Source: Ignavibacteriales bacterium (lineage in GTDB: Bacteria > Bacteroidota > Ignavibacteria > UBA10030). Taken from it: a stretch of 64,000 bases of DNA. The notes below the pieces were generated by a model that searched no databases, had not been told where the DNA came from, and worked only from the letters and a program-made list of their open reading frames with translations. The stretch is from positions 101,157-165,156 of the forward strand of contig JAPLFQ010000007.1 of NCBI GenBank assembly GCA_026390595.1, read 5' to 3'. Position numbers and translations under genes: made by a program. Shown piece by piece: positions 17,444 through 27,016 of the stretch (positions are counted from its first letter, which is position 1; each line of letters starts with the position of its first letter).

Positions 17444-19678
17444 TCACTCCTCCGCAATGATCCGGTCCACCACAATCTGCCGCATTTCGGGTGAAAGGCT
17501 CGCGAAATAGGCGCTGAAGCCGGTCACGCGCACGACCAGGTCGGGATGCGAGCTCGGGTCCTTGTGGGCCTCGAGCACTGCCTTCTTGTTCAGGATATTC
17601 ATGTTGATCTGCGTCCCGCCAAGTTCAAAATGCGTCCGGATGAGAGCGACGACGTTCTCGATGTCCTCGTTCGATTTTGAGAGGCCCGGATCGAGCTCGA
17701 TCTGCATCGGCGCTGTGTTGCCATACCCGGGCTGAACGGCAGCAACAATGGAGGCAAGCGCGGTCGGGGCAGCGTCTTTCCGGAACCCCGGATCCGGGTT
17801 AGGACCGTGCGAGATCGGGCTTTTCGAAAAACGCCCGTTAGGCGTCGCGTCCACGTCTTTTCCCATAGCGATTGTTGCCGCCCAGGAAAAGATGCCGGGG
17901 ATCAGGTTGAACCCATGCGGGGTCGGTTTCTCTTTGACGATCGCTGTGAACGTGCGCGCGACATTCACTCCGAACTCATCAGCCTTCGATCCGCCGCTTC
18001 CGTATCGCGGGACGTTCTTCATCATGAGCCGCATACGCTCGCCGGTTTCGCCCGCCCAATTCGTGTCAAGAAGATTCATCAATTCGTTCCAGGTGATCTT
18101 CTTCTCACGTTCAACTCGCTGCTCGACCGCGGCGAACGAATCGGCAACTGTCGCCAAACCCGCCCCGTCGATGCACAGGTTGTAGAATTCAACGCCGCCA
18201 TGTGATGCGTCTCGTCCTTTTTCAATCGGACCGTAACAGAGGAGATCGAGATGCAGCTCGGGGAAGACCCGATACATGTGATCCATGTGAAAATCGAGGC
18301 TCAGGGCGACCGTTTCGACGCCACGCCGGAGATGCATTGCGAACCGGCGCCAGAGCTCATCCAGAGAGGGTTCGATGGATCGGTCGGACATCATGTCTTT
18401 GAGCGCTACTTCAAAGATGGTGGCAAGGTTCACCTTGACACAGTCGTTCACGGTGTATTCCCTTCCGGGAATCGCGCACCAATGACAGCCGGAGTACGCC
18501 CGCTGGCGTCCCAATTCGATCGGCAGTCCATTCCTGGCGAAACCTTCGCTCGTGCGATCGATGCCGAGAAATTTTGGTATGCCGGTCTTGTCCTCAAACA
18601 TGATCTCGACGCCCCGCCGGAGCAGTTTCGGATCGACATCTTTCCCGACGCACACACCCACGTTCACAGGCACTTTCAGCCGATGTGCTGCTTCAAGGAC
18701 AAGATAGGAGAGGGCATTTGTCGTGTCCTTTCCGGATGCGTCGGGACCGCCGAGCTGCGTATAGCTGGTGTCCATGATGAAATGGCAGGCCAGGTGGAAA
18801 ATGGCCTCTTCGTCAGTCAGTATCCCCTGTTTCTTACCCTCTTCATAGAAAGGGAACAGAAATTGGTCGACGCGTCCAAGCGAGCCGCCCATATTGTACA
18901 TTTTACCTGCCAGTTGATAATAGAGCATCCATTGGCACGCCTCACGAAACGTCTGAGGCGGACGATGTACCAGATGTTCGTTGATGGTTGTCATCTCGGT
19001 CAGGTTCTGGCGCAGCTGTGGATGCGCTTCGCTCTGGGCCATCGTTCGAGCGGTTGCAGCGTGCCGCGCGATCCAGTCTTGAATGCCGAGCACCATGTGT
19101 TCGAGTCCGTCATACAGTTCCCGCGCTTCCTCGTCGGTGTTTACTGTGCGATAGTGACGGATTCTCGCGAGAATCCCCCCCCAGCCAAGCGTGAGTCCAA
19201 TTGCCTCGTCCTGACAGAAGTGCTGCACGGCACCAATGCCGTGATGGAGTTTGTACTTCTGCTGATCCTCGTGGAGATGTGAGAAATCGAAGTCGGGATT
19301 CCATGCGGGTTGACGGTAGGCGAGGAAATGAGCCATATATCCTCCGGCGAGAGAGCTCACCGGATCCACGTACGGCGGGTGCAGGTCTATGAGTTGGCGG
19401 AAATTCTCGCCGCACGCCCTTGCGCCGAAAATTCCTCCGCTCGGATGATTGCTCTTTGGCGTGAATTCCTTGAAGAGGGCATCGACCATCAGCAATCCGG
19501 ACCCGCTGACGACCCGAACGATTTTGCGCGACGCCGGAGGAGGCAGCATGATCGGGAGGTCGTCCATGTCGAAGGAACCAAGTTCCCGCCATTTCTCTTC
19601 CGTGTGACGCATCTTTGTCGCACGTAGCATATCGATTCGTTCGGTGAATGTCAGTTCTTGCGTGTCGGAGCGAATCAT
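17444..19678 (-). CDS. Glycyl radical enzyme (pyruvate formate-lyase family), unknown substrate
   Basis: A 744-aa member of the glycyl radical enzyme family. The radical loop near the C-terminus reads RVTGFSAYF with the radical Gly at about residue 720. The catalytic Cys is most likely Cys398 in SGCHWCAIPG. Known dehydratases and lyases have C-x-E there and PFL has adjacent Cys-Cys; this protein has neither, so the reaction is probably not a standard PFL or diol-dehydratase step. The ATG at 19678 is preferred over a TTG at 19693. Its activase lies 39 bases upstream. Oxygen sensitivity of the radical implies anaerobic use. Context suggests an action on a sugar-derived compound. Confidence 0.9.
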   Translation of the reverse strand: MIRSDTQELTFTERIDMLRATKMRHTEEKWRELGSFDMDDLPIMLPPPASRKIVRVVSGSGLLMVDALFKEFTPKSNHPSGGIFGARACGENFRQLIDLHPPYVDPVSSLAGGYMAHFLAYRQPAWNPDFDFSHLHEDQQKYKLHHGIGAVQHFCQDEAIGLTLGWGGILARIRHYRTVNTDEEARELYDGLEHMVLGIQDWIARHAATARTMAQSEAHPQLRQNLTEMTTINEHLVHRPPQTFREACQWMLYYQLAGKMYNMGGSLGRVDQFLFPFYEEGKKQGILTDEEAIFHLACHFIMDTSYTQLGGPDASGKDTTNALSYLVLEAAHRLKVPVNVGVCVGKDVDPKLLRRGVEIMFEDKTGIPKFLGIDRTSEGFARNGLPIELGRQRAYSGCHWCAIPGREYTVNDCVKVNLATIFEVALKDMMSDRSIEPSLDELWRRFAMHLRRGVETVALSLDFHMDHMYRVFPELHLDLLCYGPIEKGRDASHGGVEFYNLCIDGAGLATVADSFAAVEQRVEREKKITWNELMNLLDTNWAGETGERMRLMMKNVPRYGSGGSKADEFGVNVARTFTAIVKEKPTPHGFNLIPGIFSWAATIAMGKDVDATPNGRFSKSPISHGPNPDPGFRKDAAPTALASIVAAVQPGYGNTAPMQIELDPGLSKSNEDIENVVALIRTHFELGGTQINMNILNKKAVLEAHKDPSSHPDLVVRVTGFSAYFASLSPEMRQIVVDRIIAEE

Positions 19679-19717
19679 GGAGACCCCATTCAAAGAGATG
19701 ATGTGATGTTCGTTTTC

Positions 19718-20656
19718 CTATCGCATGGAAACGTCGATGCCGCATTGGCGTGCGGCGTTGAGGAGCACCGTCATTGTTTGCTTCGTCGGCGGCTCGACGT
19801 CCCGTGCTTTGTACTCCAGACCCAGGCTTGGATATTTTTCTGCGGCCAGCTTATGAAATGCGAGGAGTTCGTATCTGATCCCTCCGTTCGCGTCCCGGCC
19901 GGAGCTCTTGCGAAGTTCGATCAGCTCTCGAACAAAAGAGGCGATCTGTTTGATTTCCTCTTCCGTGTCATTCACCGAGTGGACGACTGGCGTGCGAAAG
20001 ATTATCGTCGCTCCGCTCAGGGCAAGCTGGCGTGCATTCGAAAGGATTCGGTCATTCGGCTGGCCGGTCGCACTCTGATGCTTGCCGGAATCGACATGCT
20101 TGATATCCATCATGATCAGGTCGGTGATGGGAAGGAGAGCCTCGAGCGATGCCCACGGAACTTCGCCGCACGTTTCGATTGCTGTATGCAGCTGATGGTT
20201 CTTGCACTGCTCAAGAATTGCCGCCGCAAAATCCTTGCTCAGTGCCGGCTCACCGCCTGAGAGCGTGACACCCCCGCCGGACGACTCGTAAAACGATCTG
20301 TCGGCCAGCACTTCATCCATGACCTGGTCAACCGACATGACGCGTCCTTCCAGTTGAAGGGCACGCGAGTAACATGTTTCAACGCACTTTCCGATCAGAT
20401 CGCACTTGTCGCGTAGAAAGACATGTGCCCCGTCATGCATTTCATGGGCATGGTTCGGGCATGCGATGACACATTGTCCGCAGGCGATGCAGCGATCGGG
20501 AAAATAGCGAAGCTCCGGTTCCGGGTGCTGCCCTTCGGGATTGTGGCACCAGAAGCAGCTCATGGAGCATCCTTTGAGGAACACAGTTGTGCGGATGCCC
20601 GGACCATCGTGCAGGGAAAAGCGTTGGATGTTGAAAACGACATCAGCAGTGTTCAT
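19718..20656 (-). CDS. Glycyl radical enzyme activase (radical SAM)
   Basis: A 312-aa activase of the PFL-activating type. The radical-SAM cluster motif CxxxCxxC is C30-S-M-S-C34-F-W-C37. A ferredoxin-like insert with two further Cys sets (CIACGQCVIACP and CDLIGKCVETC) is typical of activases for dehydratase- and decarboxylase-type glycyl radical enzymes rather than PFL-AE itself. GGGVTLSGGEPALS is the SAM-binding GGE motif. It uses S-adenosylmethionine to abstract hydrogen from the Gly of the enzyme encoded next. It is the first gene of the minus-strand block, so the promoter should lie in 20657-21168. Confidence 0.93.
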   Translation of the reverse strand: MNTADVVFNIQRFSLHDGPGIRTTVFLKGCSMSCFWCHNPEGQHPEPELRYFPDRCIACGQCVIACPNHAHEMHDGAHVFLRDKCDLIGKCVETCYSRALQLEGRVMSVDQVMDEVLADRSFYESSGGGVTLSGGEPALSKDFAAAILEQCKNHQLHTAIETCGEVPWASLEALLPITDLIMMDIKHVDSGKHQSATGQPNDRILSNARQLALSGATIIFRTPVVHSVNDTEEEIKQIASFVRELIELRKSSGRDANGGIRYELLAFHKLAAEKYPSLGLEYKARDVEPPTKQTMTVLLNAARQCGIDVSMR

Positions 20657-21168
20657 TGCGACCCGGTGCGGGGGGGGACTATTTCGCGAACGATGCGGCA
20701 GTTACAGCAAATGCGGAGTGCGTGGAAGATCAGCCCTATTCCGCCCTGCTCCTCGTTAGCGCATCGTGAGTTTATTAGCTGAATTTTGGCTGATATTCAA
20801 GGCGGGACGGTGTGGAAAAGAGAGGAGTTTTGGCGAAATCCAGCTGCAGAATGAGGTTTCTTATATGAAACACGTCATTCTTGAAAATCGCCCAGGACAC
20901 TTTCCTCCACCGGGGAAACAATGTGATTTTCAGAATTCTAGGAACATTTACAGCAACTCCATACCATCTTGTGCACCAAGGAAGGCAGCAGGTAAACTGT
21001 AGGAGTCAACCGGGGAGAGAAATGCTCTTACAACTATCAACTTTTGACAGGATTGTCGAAGGTCTAATGGCCGTAATGTGGATGGATCTCATATGGTAGT
21101 TCACAAAACAAAGATCCAGACTCGCTGGAAGAATCCAGCTCTCTTTTTCCTACAAGATTCAGTAGATA
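20657..21168. other. 512-bp intergenic region upstream of the radical-enzyme block
   Basis: No gene was recognised. The short frames here have no family features. It must hold the promoter for the activase gene (minus strand), but no convincing -35/-10 pair was seen. A small hairpin GCTGGA-AGAA-TCCAGC at 21124-21139 is followed by ctctcttttt on the plus strand. A run of eight G lies at 20671-20678. Confidence 0.4.
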
Positions 21169-24100
21169 CTATTTCATCAGAATCATCTTCTTCGTTTCCA
21201 CAAATTCCCCTGCCTGCAAGCGATAGAAGTATAAGCCGCTGGGTACATTGGCGTTCCACTGAACCGGGTAATAACCGGCTCCCTTCTCTTCATTTACAAG
21301 CACTGAGACTTCCTGACCCAGTGTGTTGAAGATCCTGAGCGACACATTTGCTGTCTTCGGCAATGAGTACCTGACCGTTGTACTTGGGTTGAACGGGTTG
21401 GGATAGTTTTGAAAGAGCTGGTATTCCGTCGGAATATCTTTTCCATCTGCGTTTACTGATAGAACAGAGATGACTCTTACATGCCAGGTTGCTTGTGATG
21501 ACGAAAAACTGTCGGTAACTACTACCTTGAGCTGGTGCTCACCAAATTCAAGCTTATCGGTCTTCAAGAAGTATTGAGGCAAATCCCGATTTGGAATTAG
21601 AGAATAGTTGAGGTACCAGCTATAGTGGATAACATCGTTATTCAAGCCGATTGCATTCATTGTAAACAATAGACTATCACCCTTCGCAATTTGAATCGAA
21701 CGACTTGTATCGGGGATTACTGATTGAATACTAGGGCGGGCTCGATTCAACGCAAGGCGAAATACTCCCTCACCTTGCGTACCGGCATAGAGGTATTGTC
21801 CGTCTTTACTTATCGCCAGTTTTTGAACTGCTCGTGTACGTAGTCCTGCGTTGATGCGATACCATGATTTTCCGGCATCGAGAGAGCGATAGACACCGCT
21901 GCGCCAGTCTCCCGCATAGATCGTTTGGGAATTTGTTGGATCAACAACAATGGATCGGATAGCTGCTTCCGGGTCCATCCCATAGTTGATAACTTGCCAG
22001 TCCTGTCCGCTGTTTGTGCTCTTGTAGATGCCTCCCCTTTGACTTCCCGCATAGACAACTCTTGGATTGGCGTAATCAATGGCGATCGCTCGAACATCCG
22101 GCACGGTGATGCCTGTTGAACTCTTGAACCACGATCTTCCACCATCCACCGATTTGTACACACCAGAATTCAGCTCTCCCAGATAAACGGTATCCGGACT
22201 AGCAGGATGCACAGCAATGTGGTTGATATTTTTGGTCGTCAATTCCAAGCCGTTGTTGACATATTGCCAGGTTTCTCCTCCATCGGTGGATTTGAGGACG
22301 CCATAGCTTGGTTGCGTTGGATCGAACGGAAAGGGACGATCGATCTGATAACCGCCACGGATCACACATCCGGCATACAATATGGTCGGATTTGAAGGCG
22401 CATAGACAATCGTCCTTATTTCGTCCCCGGGCAATTGGAAAACAACTCTCCAGCTTCCGCCGCCGTCTGTGGTTTTGAAAATCCTATCCCCCATATCAGT
22501 GCTCACCATGATGTTGGAATTGAGCGGGTGTATGGCTACACTTCTCATTTCCAGTGGTCCATTAGGCATATTGTTGAACCTCATCGACATCGCCCCGATC
22601 CCAAACCAGTTGTCTCCGCCATCCGTGCTCTTAAAAACACTGCTTCTTGCAACCACAACTGCTTTGAGCGGATCATCATAGGCAACAGCGATATCAGTTA
22701 CCTCGCATCCGGTGTATCCCTTGCTGGCAGCACTCCAATTTCTTGCGCCATCCTCAGAGACGAATACTCCGCCACCATAGCTGTTGGTAATCAGCCAGTT
22801 GGGTTTACTTTTACACGTGGCGATACTAATGATGTGACCGGGATTGATATAAGGAGGATTATATGTCGTTTGAAACCAAGTTATTCCCTTATCGGTGCTT
22901 TTGAAAAATCCTCGGTCTGATGCAGAGGCATAAACCACATTGGAATTGGCGTCATCAATTTTGACATAGATGAAAGGAAGGCCAGGATATCCCCCATATT
23001 GGCGGGTCCACGATTGACCACCGTTTGTGGTTCTCAATATTTCGCCCATTTCAGCATTTAAGCCGCCGCCAAAATCGTTCAATCTACCTGCAGAGGCAAA
23101 CAAGATATTCGAGTTGTTTGGATCCATTTCAATATGACCAACCGTTAAGTTTGTCACACCGTTATTGATATGAAACCACGTTTTGCCAGCGTCAGTACTT
23201 TTCCATATACCCTCTTCATGCACATCGTCACGATCAAAAATCCCAGTTGCTGCATAGACGATATTTGTATTGGCAGGATCAACGATTATTGTTCGAACCA
23301 ACGCATCGGAATCCAGCAATTCATTCCAGCTGTCGCCTCCGTTGGTGGTTTTATATATTTTGCCCCGCGATGCTGCTGTTTGACCGGCAGGTATTTCATT
23401 GCCCGATAGCACCCATTCGGTGCCGCAATAAACAACGTTGGAGTTCCCCGGCTGAATGGTGAACGAGCGAAACGTGAGGCGCGCTGTTGAAGGTATGCCA
23501 TTATTCTTTTGTTGCCAGTGCTCCCCCTTGTCTGTGGATCTGTATACTCCTGTCATCCCAAGGGTTCCGCACCACACGATGTTCGGATCATTGGGATCAA
23601 CAGTCAAACTGAAAATTGGTATTCCATCACCTGTTGAGCCAAATCTGCTTGTGATCCCCTCGTTCTTTGGGTACCAGGTTCTCGCGCCATCATAACTTTT
23701 GTGGACACCGGCCCATTGGTCTGTAACATATATGATATTGGGGTCAGTCGGATCTATGCGAACATCGTAGCCAATCCCACCAAGAGGCCCGCCGGTACGG
23801 ACCCAGTCCGCTCCTTGTTTGGGGATTATCTTGTCGGTCTCCACAACGATGTCATCAAAATAAGCTGTGCTGTTATCAAGAACCTCCAACCCGATTTGGC
23901 CGTACAACAATGGTGCCGGATCCTTATAGGTTATGTACAAGATGTTGTCCACATAGACTCTGATGAGATCACCGACACCTTCAATTTTGAAAAGGTGCCA
24001 TACATTGAAGCCAATACTGAGGTTGGATTGCGCTAGCTGAGTATGAACATTCTCGGGCCAGTTGGTGCGAGTCAACGTAATAATGTTCTGAAATACTCCG

Positions 24101-24393
24101 ATGGCATATCTGCCACTTTTCGCCTGTCTGGATACGAGATGTACACTTCCGCTCGCTAACTTGACAAGTACTACAAATCGATAATCGTCCCAGCTTTCAC
24201 CCATACTCGCAACCGCATAGCCGGTCCCCTGCAGTATCTTGTTGGATCCCTCTGAAACAATCTTGAACTTCTGCTGGGTATTCCACCACGTTGCAGAGCT
24301 ATCCTCGAAGTTCTCGTGATAGAGAATGGTTTGCCCAACTGTCGTCGTTTGTACTAGACAGACGACGAAGAGAATCATGGCTAATGGTCGCAT
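21169..24393 (-). CDS. T9SS-secreted beta-propeller (BNR/sortilin-like repeat) protein
   Basis: A 1074-aa exported protein. It has a signal peptide (residues 1-20, TTVGQ), a LamG/DUF1080-like jelly-roll (about 22-190, ending AYFDDIVVETD), then many VPS10/BNR-type repeats (YKSTDGGxxW, IYAGxxxxGVYRS, about 200-900). An Ig/PKD-like segment follows, then a type IX sorting domain (NYPNPFNPSTTVRYSLP, GQEVSVLVNEEKGAGYYPVQWNA, terminal ETKKMILMK). The repeat domain forms a large propeller that usually binds glycans or proteins at the surface. The protein is secreted across the outer membrane and may be anchored there. It is transcribed 26 bases downstream of the cytochrome gene. Confidence 0.9.
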   Translation of the reverse strand: MRPLAMILFVVCLVQTTTVGQTILYHENFEDSSATWWNTQQKFKIVSEGSNKILQGTGYAVASMGESWDDYRFVVLVKLASGSVHLVSRQAKSGRYAIGVFQNIITLTRTNWPENVHTQLAQSNLSIGFNVWHLFKIEGVGDLIRVYVDNILYITYKDPAPLLYGQIGLEVLDNSTAYFDDIVVETDKIIPKQGADWVRTGGPLGGIGYDVRIDPTDPNIIYVTDQWAGVHKSYDGARTWYPKNEGITSRFGSTGDGIPIFSLTVDPNDPNIVWCGTLGMTGVYRSTDKGEHWQQKNNGIPSTARLTFRSFTIQPGNSNVVYCGTEWVLSGNEIPAGQTAASRGKIYKTTNGGDSWNELLDSDALVRTIIVDPANTNIVYAATGIFDRDDVHEEGIWKSTDAGKTWFHINNGVTNLTVGHIEMDPNNSNILFASAGRLNDFGGGLNAEMGEILRTTNGGQSWTRQYGGYPGLPFIYVKIDDANSNVVYASASDRGFFKSTDKGITWFQTTYNPPYINPGHIISIATCKSKPNWLITNSYGGGVFVSEDGARNWSAASKGYTGCEVTDIAVAYDDPLKAVVVARSSVFKSTDGGDNWFGIGAMSMRFNNMPNGPLEMRSVAIHPLNSNIMVSTDMGDRIFKTTDGGGSWRVVFQLPGDEIRTIVYAPSNPTILYAGCVIRGGYQIDRPFPFDPTQPSYGVLKSTDGGETWQYVNNGLELTTKNINHIAVHPASPDTVYLGELNSGVYKSVDGGRSWFKSSTGITVPDVRAIAIDYANPRVVYAGSQRGGIYKSTNSGQDWQVINYGMDPEAAIRSIVVDPTNSQTIYAGDWRSGVYRSLDAGKSWYRINAGLRTRAVQKLAISKDGQYLYAGTQGEGVFRLALNRARPSIQSVIPDTSRSIQIAKGDSLLFTMNAIGLNNDVIHYSWYLNYSLIPNRDLPQYFLKTDKLEFGEHQLKVVVTDSFSSSQATWHVRVISVLSVNADGKDIPTEYQLFQNYPNPFNPSTTVRYSLPKTANVSLRIFNTLGQEVSVLVNEEKGAGYYPVQWNANVPSGLYFYRLQAGEFVETKKMILMK

Positions 24394-24419
24394 GGTTTTC
24401 TCGCCACCTCACATTGATG

Positions 24420-26312
24420 TTATTTCAAGACTACAATCTTTCTCGTAGCTTCCCCGCTGCCTGTTTTCATTTTGCAAAAGTATGTGCCAGAGGAAAGACG
24501 AGAAGCGTCCAGGTGAATCTGGTGACTTCCACTGCTGAAAGAGCCATCTACCAGTGTCGAAACTTCCTCGCCCGAGACACTGACGAGTTTCATAACTACA
24601 TGTGTGGCTTCTTTGAGTGTGAAACGGATAATGGTAGATTGATTGAACGGGTTCGGATAGTTCTGCTCCAGGAAGAAAGGCTCTTGAGTCGTAAGTCGTT
24701 CTTCAGCTACTGCAACACTCGTGACGGAGAGTGAAACCGTTGTATCAGTCATGACGATATCTGGAATATCGAAACCCTTCTCATCCATCCACGGCTTGAA
24801 AAAGCGTCGAAATACTAAACGTGCTTCTATGGTTACCTTCTGGCTTGATGATGGCGTTCGGAAATAGTAATAGGATGTATCAATTGCGAACGCAGCAAGC
24901 CGATTGTCACCTAGAATCCTGGTTTGCCGCCACTGTGGGGCGGGTGAATATCCATCAAGATCCTCCAATATCTTGGCAAAACCCTTGCCTGGAACACCGG
25001 AATAATTCCCTTTAGAAATGTCTCCAACCCCACCCCAGCGTGGGACCTTCTCGCCTCCGATGGATCTTAGTGTATCACCAGCTGATCCCTTTGCTATGAC
25101 CTGCAATATCATATTCCTTGAAGTGTGACCTGTGGGTACATGGTGGCCGGTCTTGTCATTGTAGATGGTCACCATGACCTTCACGGAGTCATTATTCCTC
25201 TGGGCCTTCAACTTCATGGTCACTGAGTTTGCCAGTATCTTAGGGTCGCGCGATCCCGGCATGAGATGAGATGGTATCGTCAGCGGATCGCGTTCTAGGC
25301 CCCCTTTCCCTGGGGCAAAGTTGGTGGTGACTCTATCAGGAGCCATGTGACAAGTCTGACACTCTACACCCATCGCCGGATAAGGACTTGACTGCCACTC
25401 AGGAAAACAATCATATGCAGGGGTGCCCCAAAATTTGCCGGTGTGGCATGGGGCGCAGATTTCGCTCTTGCGCATCAAGGGCAAATAGGCATCTGGCTCG
25501 CGTATGTCATCGTATGGTCCAAAGAACACTTGGTTCCCTTGTGATGGTCGTAGCATTGTAATTGAAAGGACACCTGTCGTTCCTTGTCCGGTGCTTGGTG
25601 TTACCTTGTACATTTTGTGACAGAAGTCGCAAAAAATGCCATGAAGAATTGTCCCAGTCTTCTCATTGGGGTTTGCTCCCCAGGGATTGTTCAGTGCAGC
25701 ACCTGGCATGTGACATGTCGCACAGTTTCCGTTTGTTTGTGGAAAATCAAGTTTGTAGCCGAATCCAATATTCGGATTCCCCTTGATATCTGTCCCATTG
25801 TACATCGCATAGAAGAAGGGATTCTTCCCGGACTGGCCGTGCGCATCGTTCCGCCATTGATTCATCAGCACTTCTGCATGACAATTGCCGCAGCTTAGTG
25901 CAGCGGTGGAATCAGGACCTGGAAAGATGAACTGATAGGATGAATCATCTCTTGATGGTAAGGCCGTCAGGATCACTACTACGTTTGTGTCGCCGGCCAC
26001 GGCCTTCGATTCGCCGTTGTAATACCCTTCTGCCCAGGCTGTGACGACAACGCTATCTGATGTGCTAACCCCCTGAAGTGCAAATCTCCCACTAAAGTCA
26101 GCCGTCGCTGATATTTGAGTAGCCTTAACTCTGACTCTGGCGAAAGGCAAACTGCGGGAACCATTTGAGATAATGCCCGAGATCTTCTCAACCGGTTCGT
26201 AAACGTTCAGGGAGGTCAGGGACAAGATCAACGGAATAAGGATTGCAGCAATACGAAATCCGGCGAGGTTCTTTTTGAATATCCCTTCGCAGCCTCGCGG
26301 ATTCTTTTTCAC
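24420..26312 (-). CDS. T9SS-targeted pentaheme cytochrome c
   Basis: A 630-aa protein with five CxxCH heme sites (CGNCH, CATCH, CDFCH, CAPCH, CQTCH) between about residues 140 and 315. An N-terminal membrane or signal segment (about 19-36) is followed by a carboxypeptidase-regulatory-like beta domain (ISGIISNGSRSLPFARVRV). The protein ends with a type IX sorting domain (EQNYPNPFNQSTIIRFTL through TRKIVVLK). It may carry electrons at the cell surface. The start is GTG at 26312 with a GGAGGA site five bases away; the ATG at 26316 is out of frame. Pairing with a propeller protein suggests a surface redox or binding complex, which is inference. Confidence 0.9.
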   Translation of the reverse strand: MKKNPRGCEGIFKKNLAGFRIAAILIPLILSLTSLNVYEPVEKISGIISNGSRSLPFARVRVKATQISATADFSGRFALQGVSTSDSVVVTAWAEGYYNGESKAVAGDTNVVVILTALPSRDDSSYQFIFPGPDSTAALSCGNCHAEVLMNQWRNDAHGQSGKNPFFYAMYNGTDIKGNPNIGFGYKLDFPQTNGNCATCHMPGAALNNPWGANPNEKTGTILHGIFCDFCHKMYKVTPSTGQGTTGVLSITMLRPSQGNQVFFGPYDDIREPDAYLPLMRKSEICAPCHTGKFWGTPAYDCFPEWQSSPYPAMGVECQTCHMAPDRVTTNFAPGKGGLERDPLTIPSHLMPGSRDPKILANSVTMKLKAQRNNDSVKVMVTIYNDKTGHHVPTGHTSRNMILQVIAKGSAGDTLRSIGGEKVPRWGGVGDISKGNYSGVPGKGFAKILEDLDGYSPAPQWRQTRILGDNRLAAFAIDTSYYYFRTPSSSQKVTIEARLVFRRFFKPWMDEKGFDIPDIVMTDTTVSLSVTSVAVAEERLTTQEPFFLEQNYPNPFNQSTIIRFTLKEATHVVMKLVSVSGEEVSTLVDGSFSSGSHQIHLDASRLSSGTYFCKMKTGSGEATRKIVVLK

Positions 26313-26347
26313 GCATGTCCTCCACAGTCAAAACACTTGAAAGCACA

Positions 26348-26384
26348 AAACCTCCCTCATCGCTTCACACAAAGACGGAGGTTT
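26348..26384 (-). promoter_or_regulatory. Leader hairpin upstream of the cytochrome gene
   Basis: Perfect 8-bp arms AAACCTCC (26348-26355) and GGAGGTTT (26377-26384) enclose a 21-base loop, 36 bases before the GTG start. It could act in leader folding or as a protein site. No T-tract follows. Confidence 0.35.
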
Positions 26385-27016
26385 CAACTCCACATTCGAC
26401 GGGTCAAACTTGATTATCAGAGGCGGGTCACGGTGGTTGGAGAATGGTATGACAGTTATCGCAGAAAGTCAATGGCCGGGAGGTACCGCCAAAGGACTGG
26501 CGCAGGAAGCACGGACAAATCGCTTCCTGTCTTCATCTGTGAATTCCCAGCGGTATGTTCGCTTTTCTCAATGCATCATTTGAGTTCTTCATCCCTACTC
26601 AGGAAGTCAAATACGGTTACCTAAGCATACATGCTCTAAGTTCTTTGGAACACGGCGGGAGTTAAATTGGCACAAAGATGAGTCACGGCTTGATGAAAGA
26701 GGCCTATACCAAATTGATTACCAAATCGGCAGGTTTTTGTACAGCTTCAATCCATGGAACCAGTGAAATTACTCCAGAAGTGGTACCCCCAACGGGATTT
26801 ACGCCAAACAGACGGCGGACAGGCGAACTCGCGTACCGAGCTTGAAAAGCTTGTCCATCCCATACTATCTGTGGGGCAGGAGCTCTTCCGTAGAACTAGA
26901 TTGTGTACCACCAACGTCCGGGCAAAACGCCCATCTACGTCCTGTGAAGCGGACTGCGATGAGTAGCACCGTTGCGGACCGCCACCCTGAACAGACACAT
27001 TGGTTGCCTCGGTCCA
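26385..27016. other. Long intergenic region, no recognisable gene
   Basis: About 630 bp without a gene I can support. Frames of 60-95 codons exist on both strands (26337-26624, 26754-26966, 26747-26998) but none shows a known domain, signal peptide or good ribosome site. It should hold the promoter of the T9SS cargo pair and the 3' end of the rsgA message. Confidence 0.4.

Noticed and set aside
18251..19282. 343-codon plus-strand frame opposite the glycyl radical enzyme gene
   Set aside because: Shadow of the minus-strand gene, which has an intact radical loop and catalytic Cys.
20881..21099. 72-codon frame upstream of the radical-enzyme block
   Set aside because: No family features and no good ribosome site; kept only as part of an intergenic region.
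26754..26966. 70-codon frame in the 26-27 kb gap
   Set aside because: No recognisable motif, ribosome site or signal peptide; not enough to call a gene.
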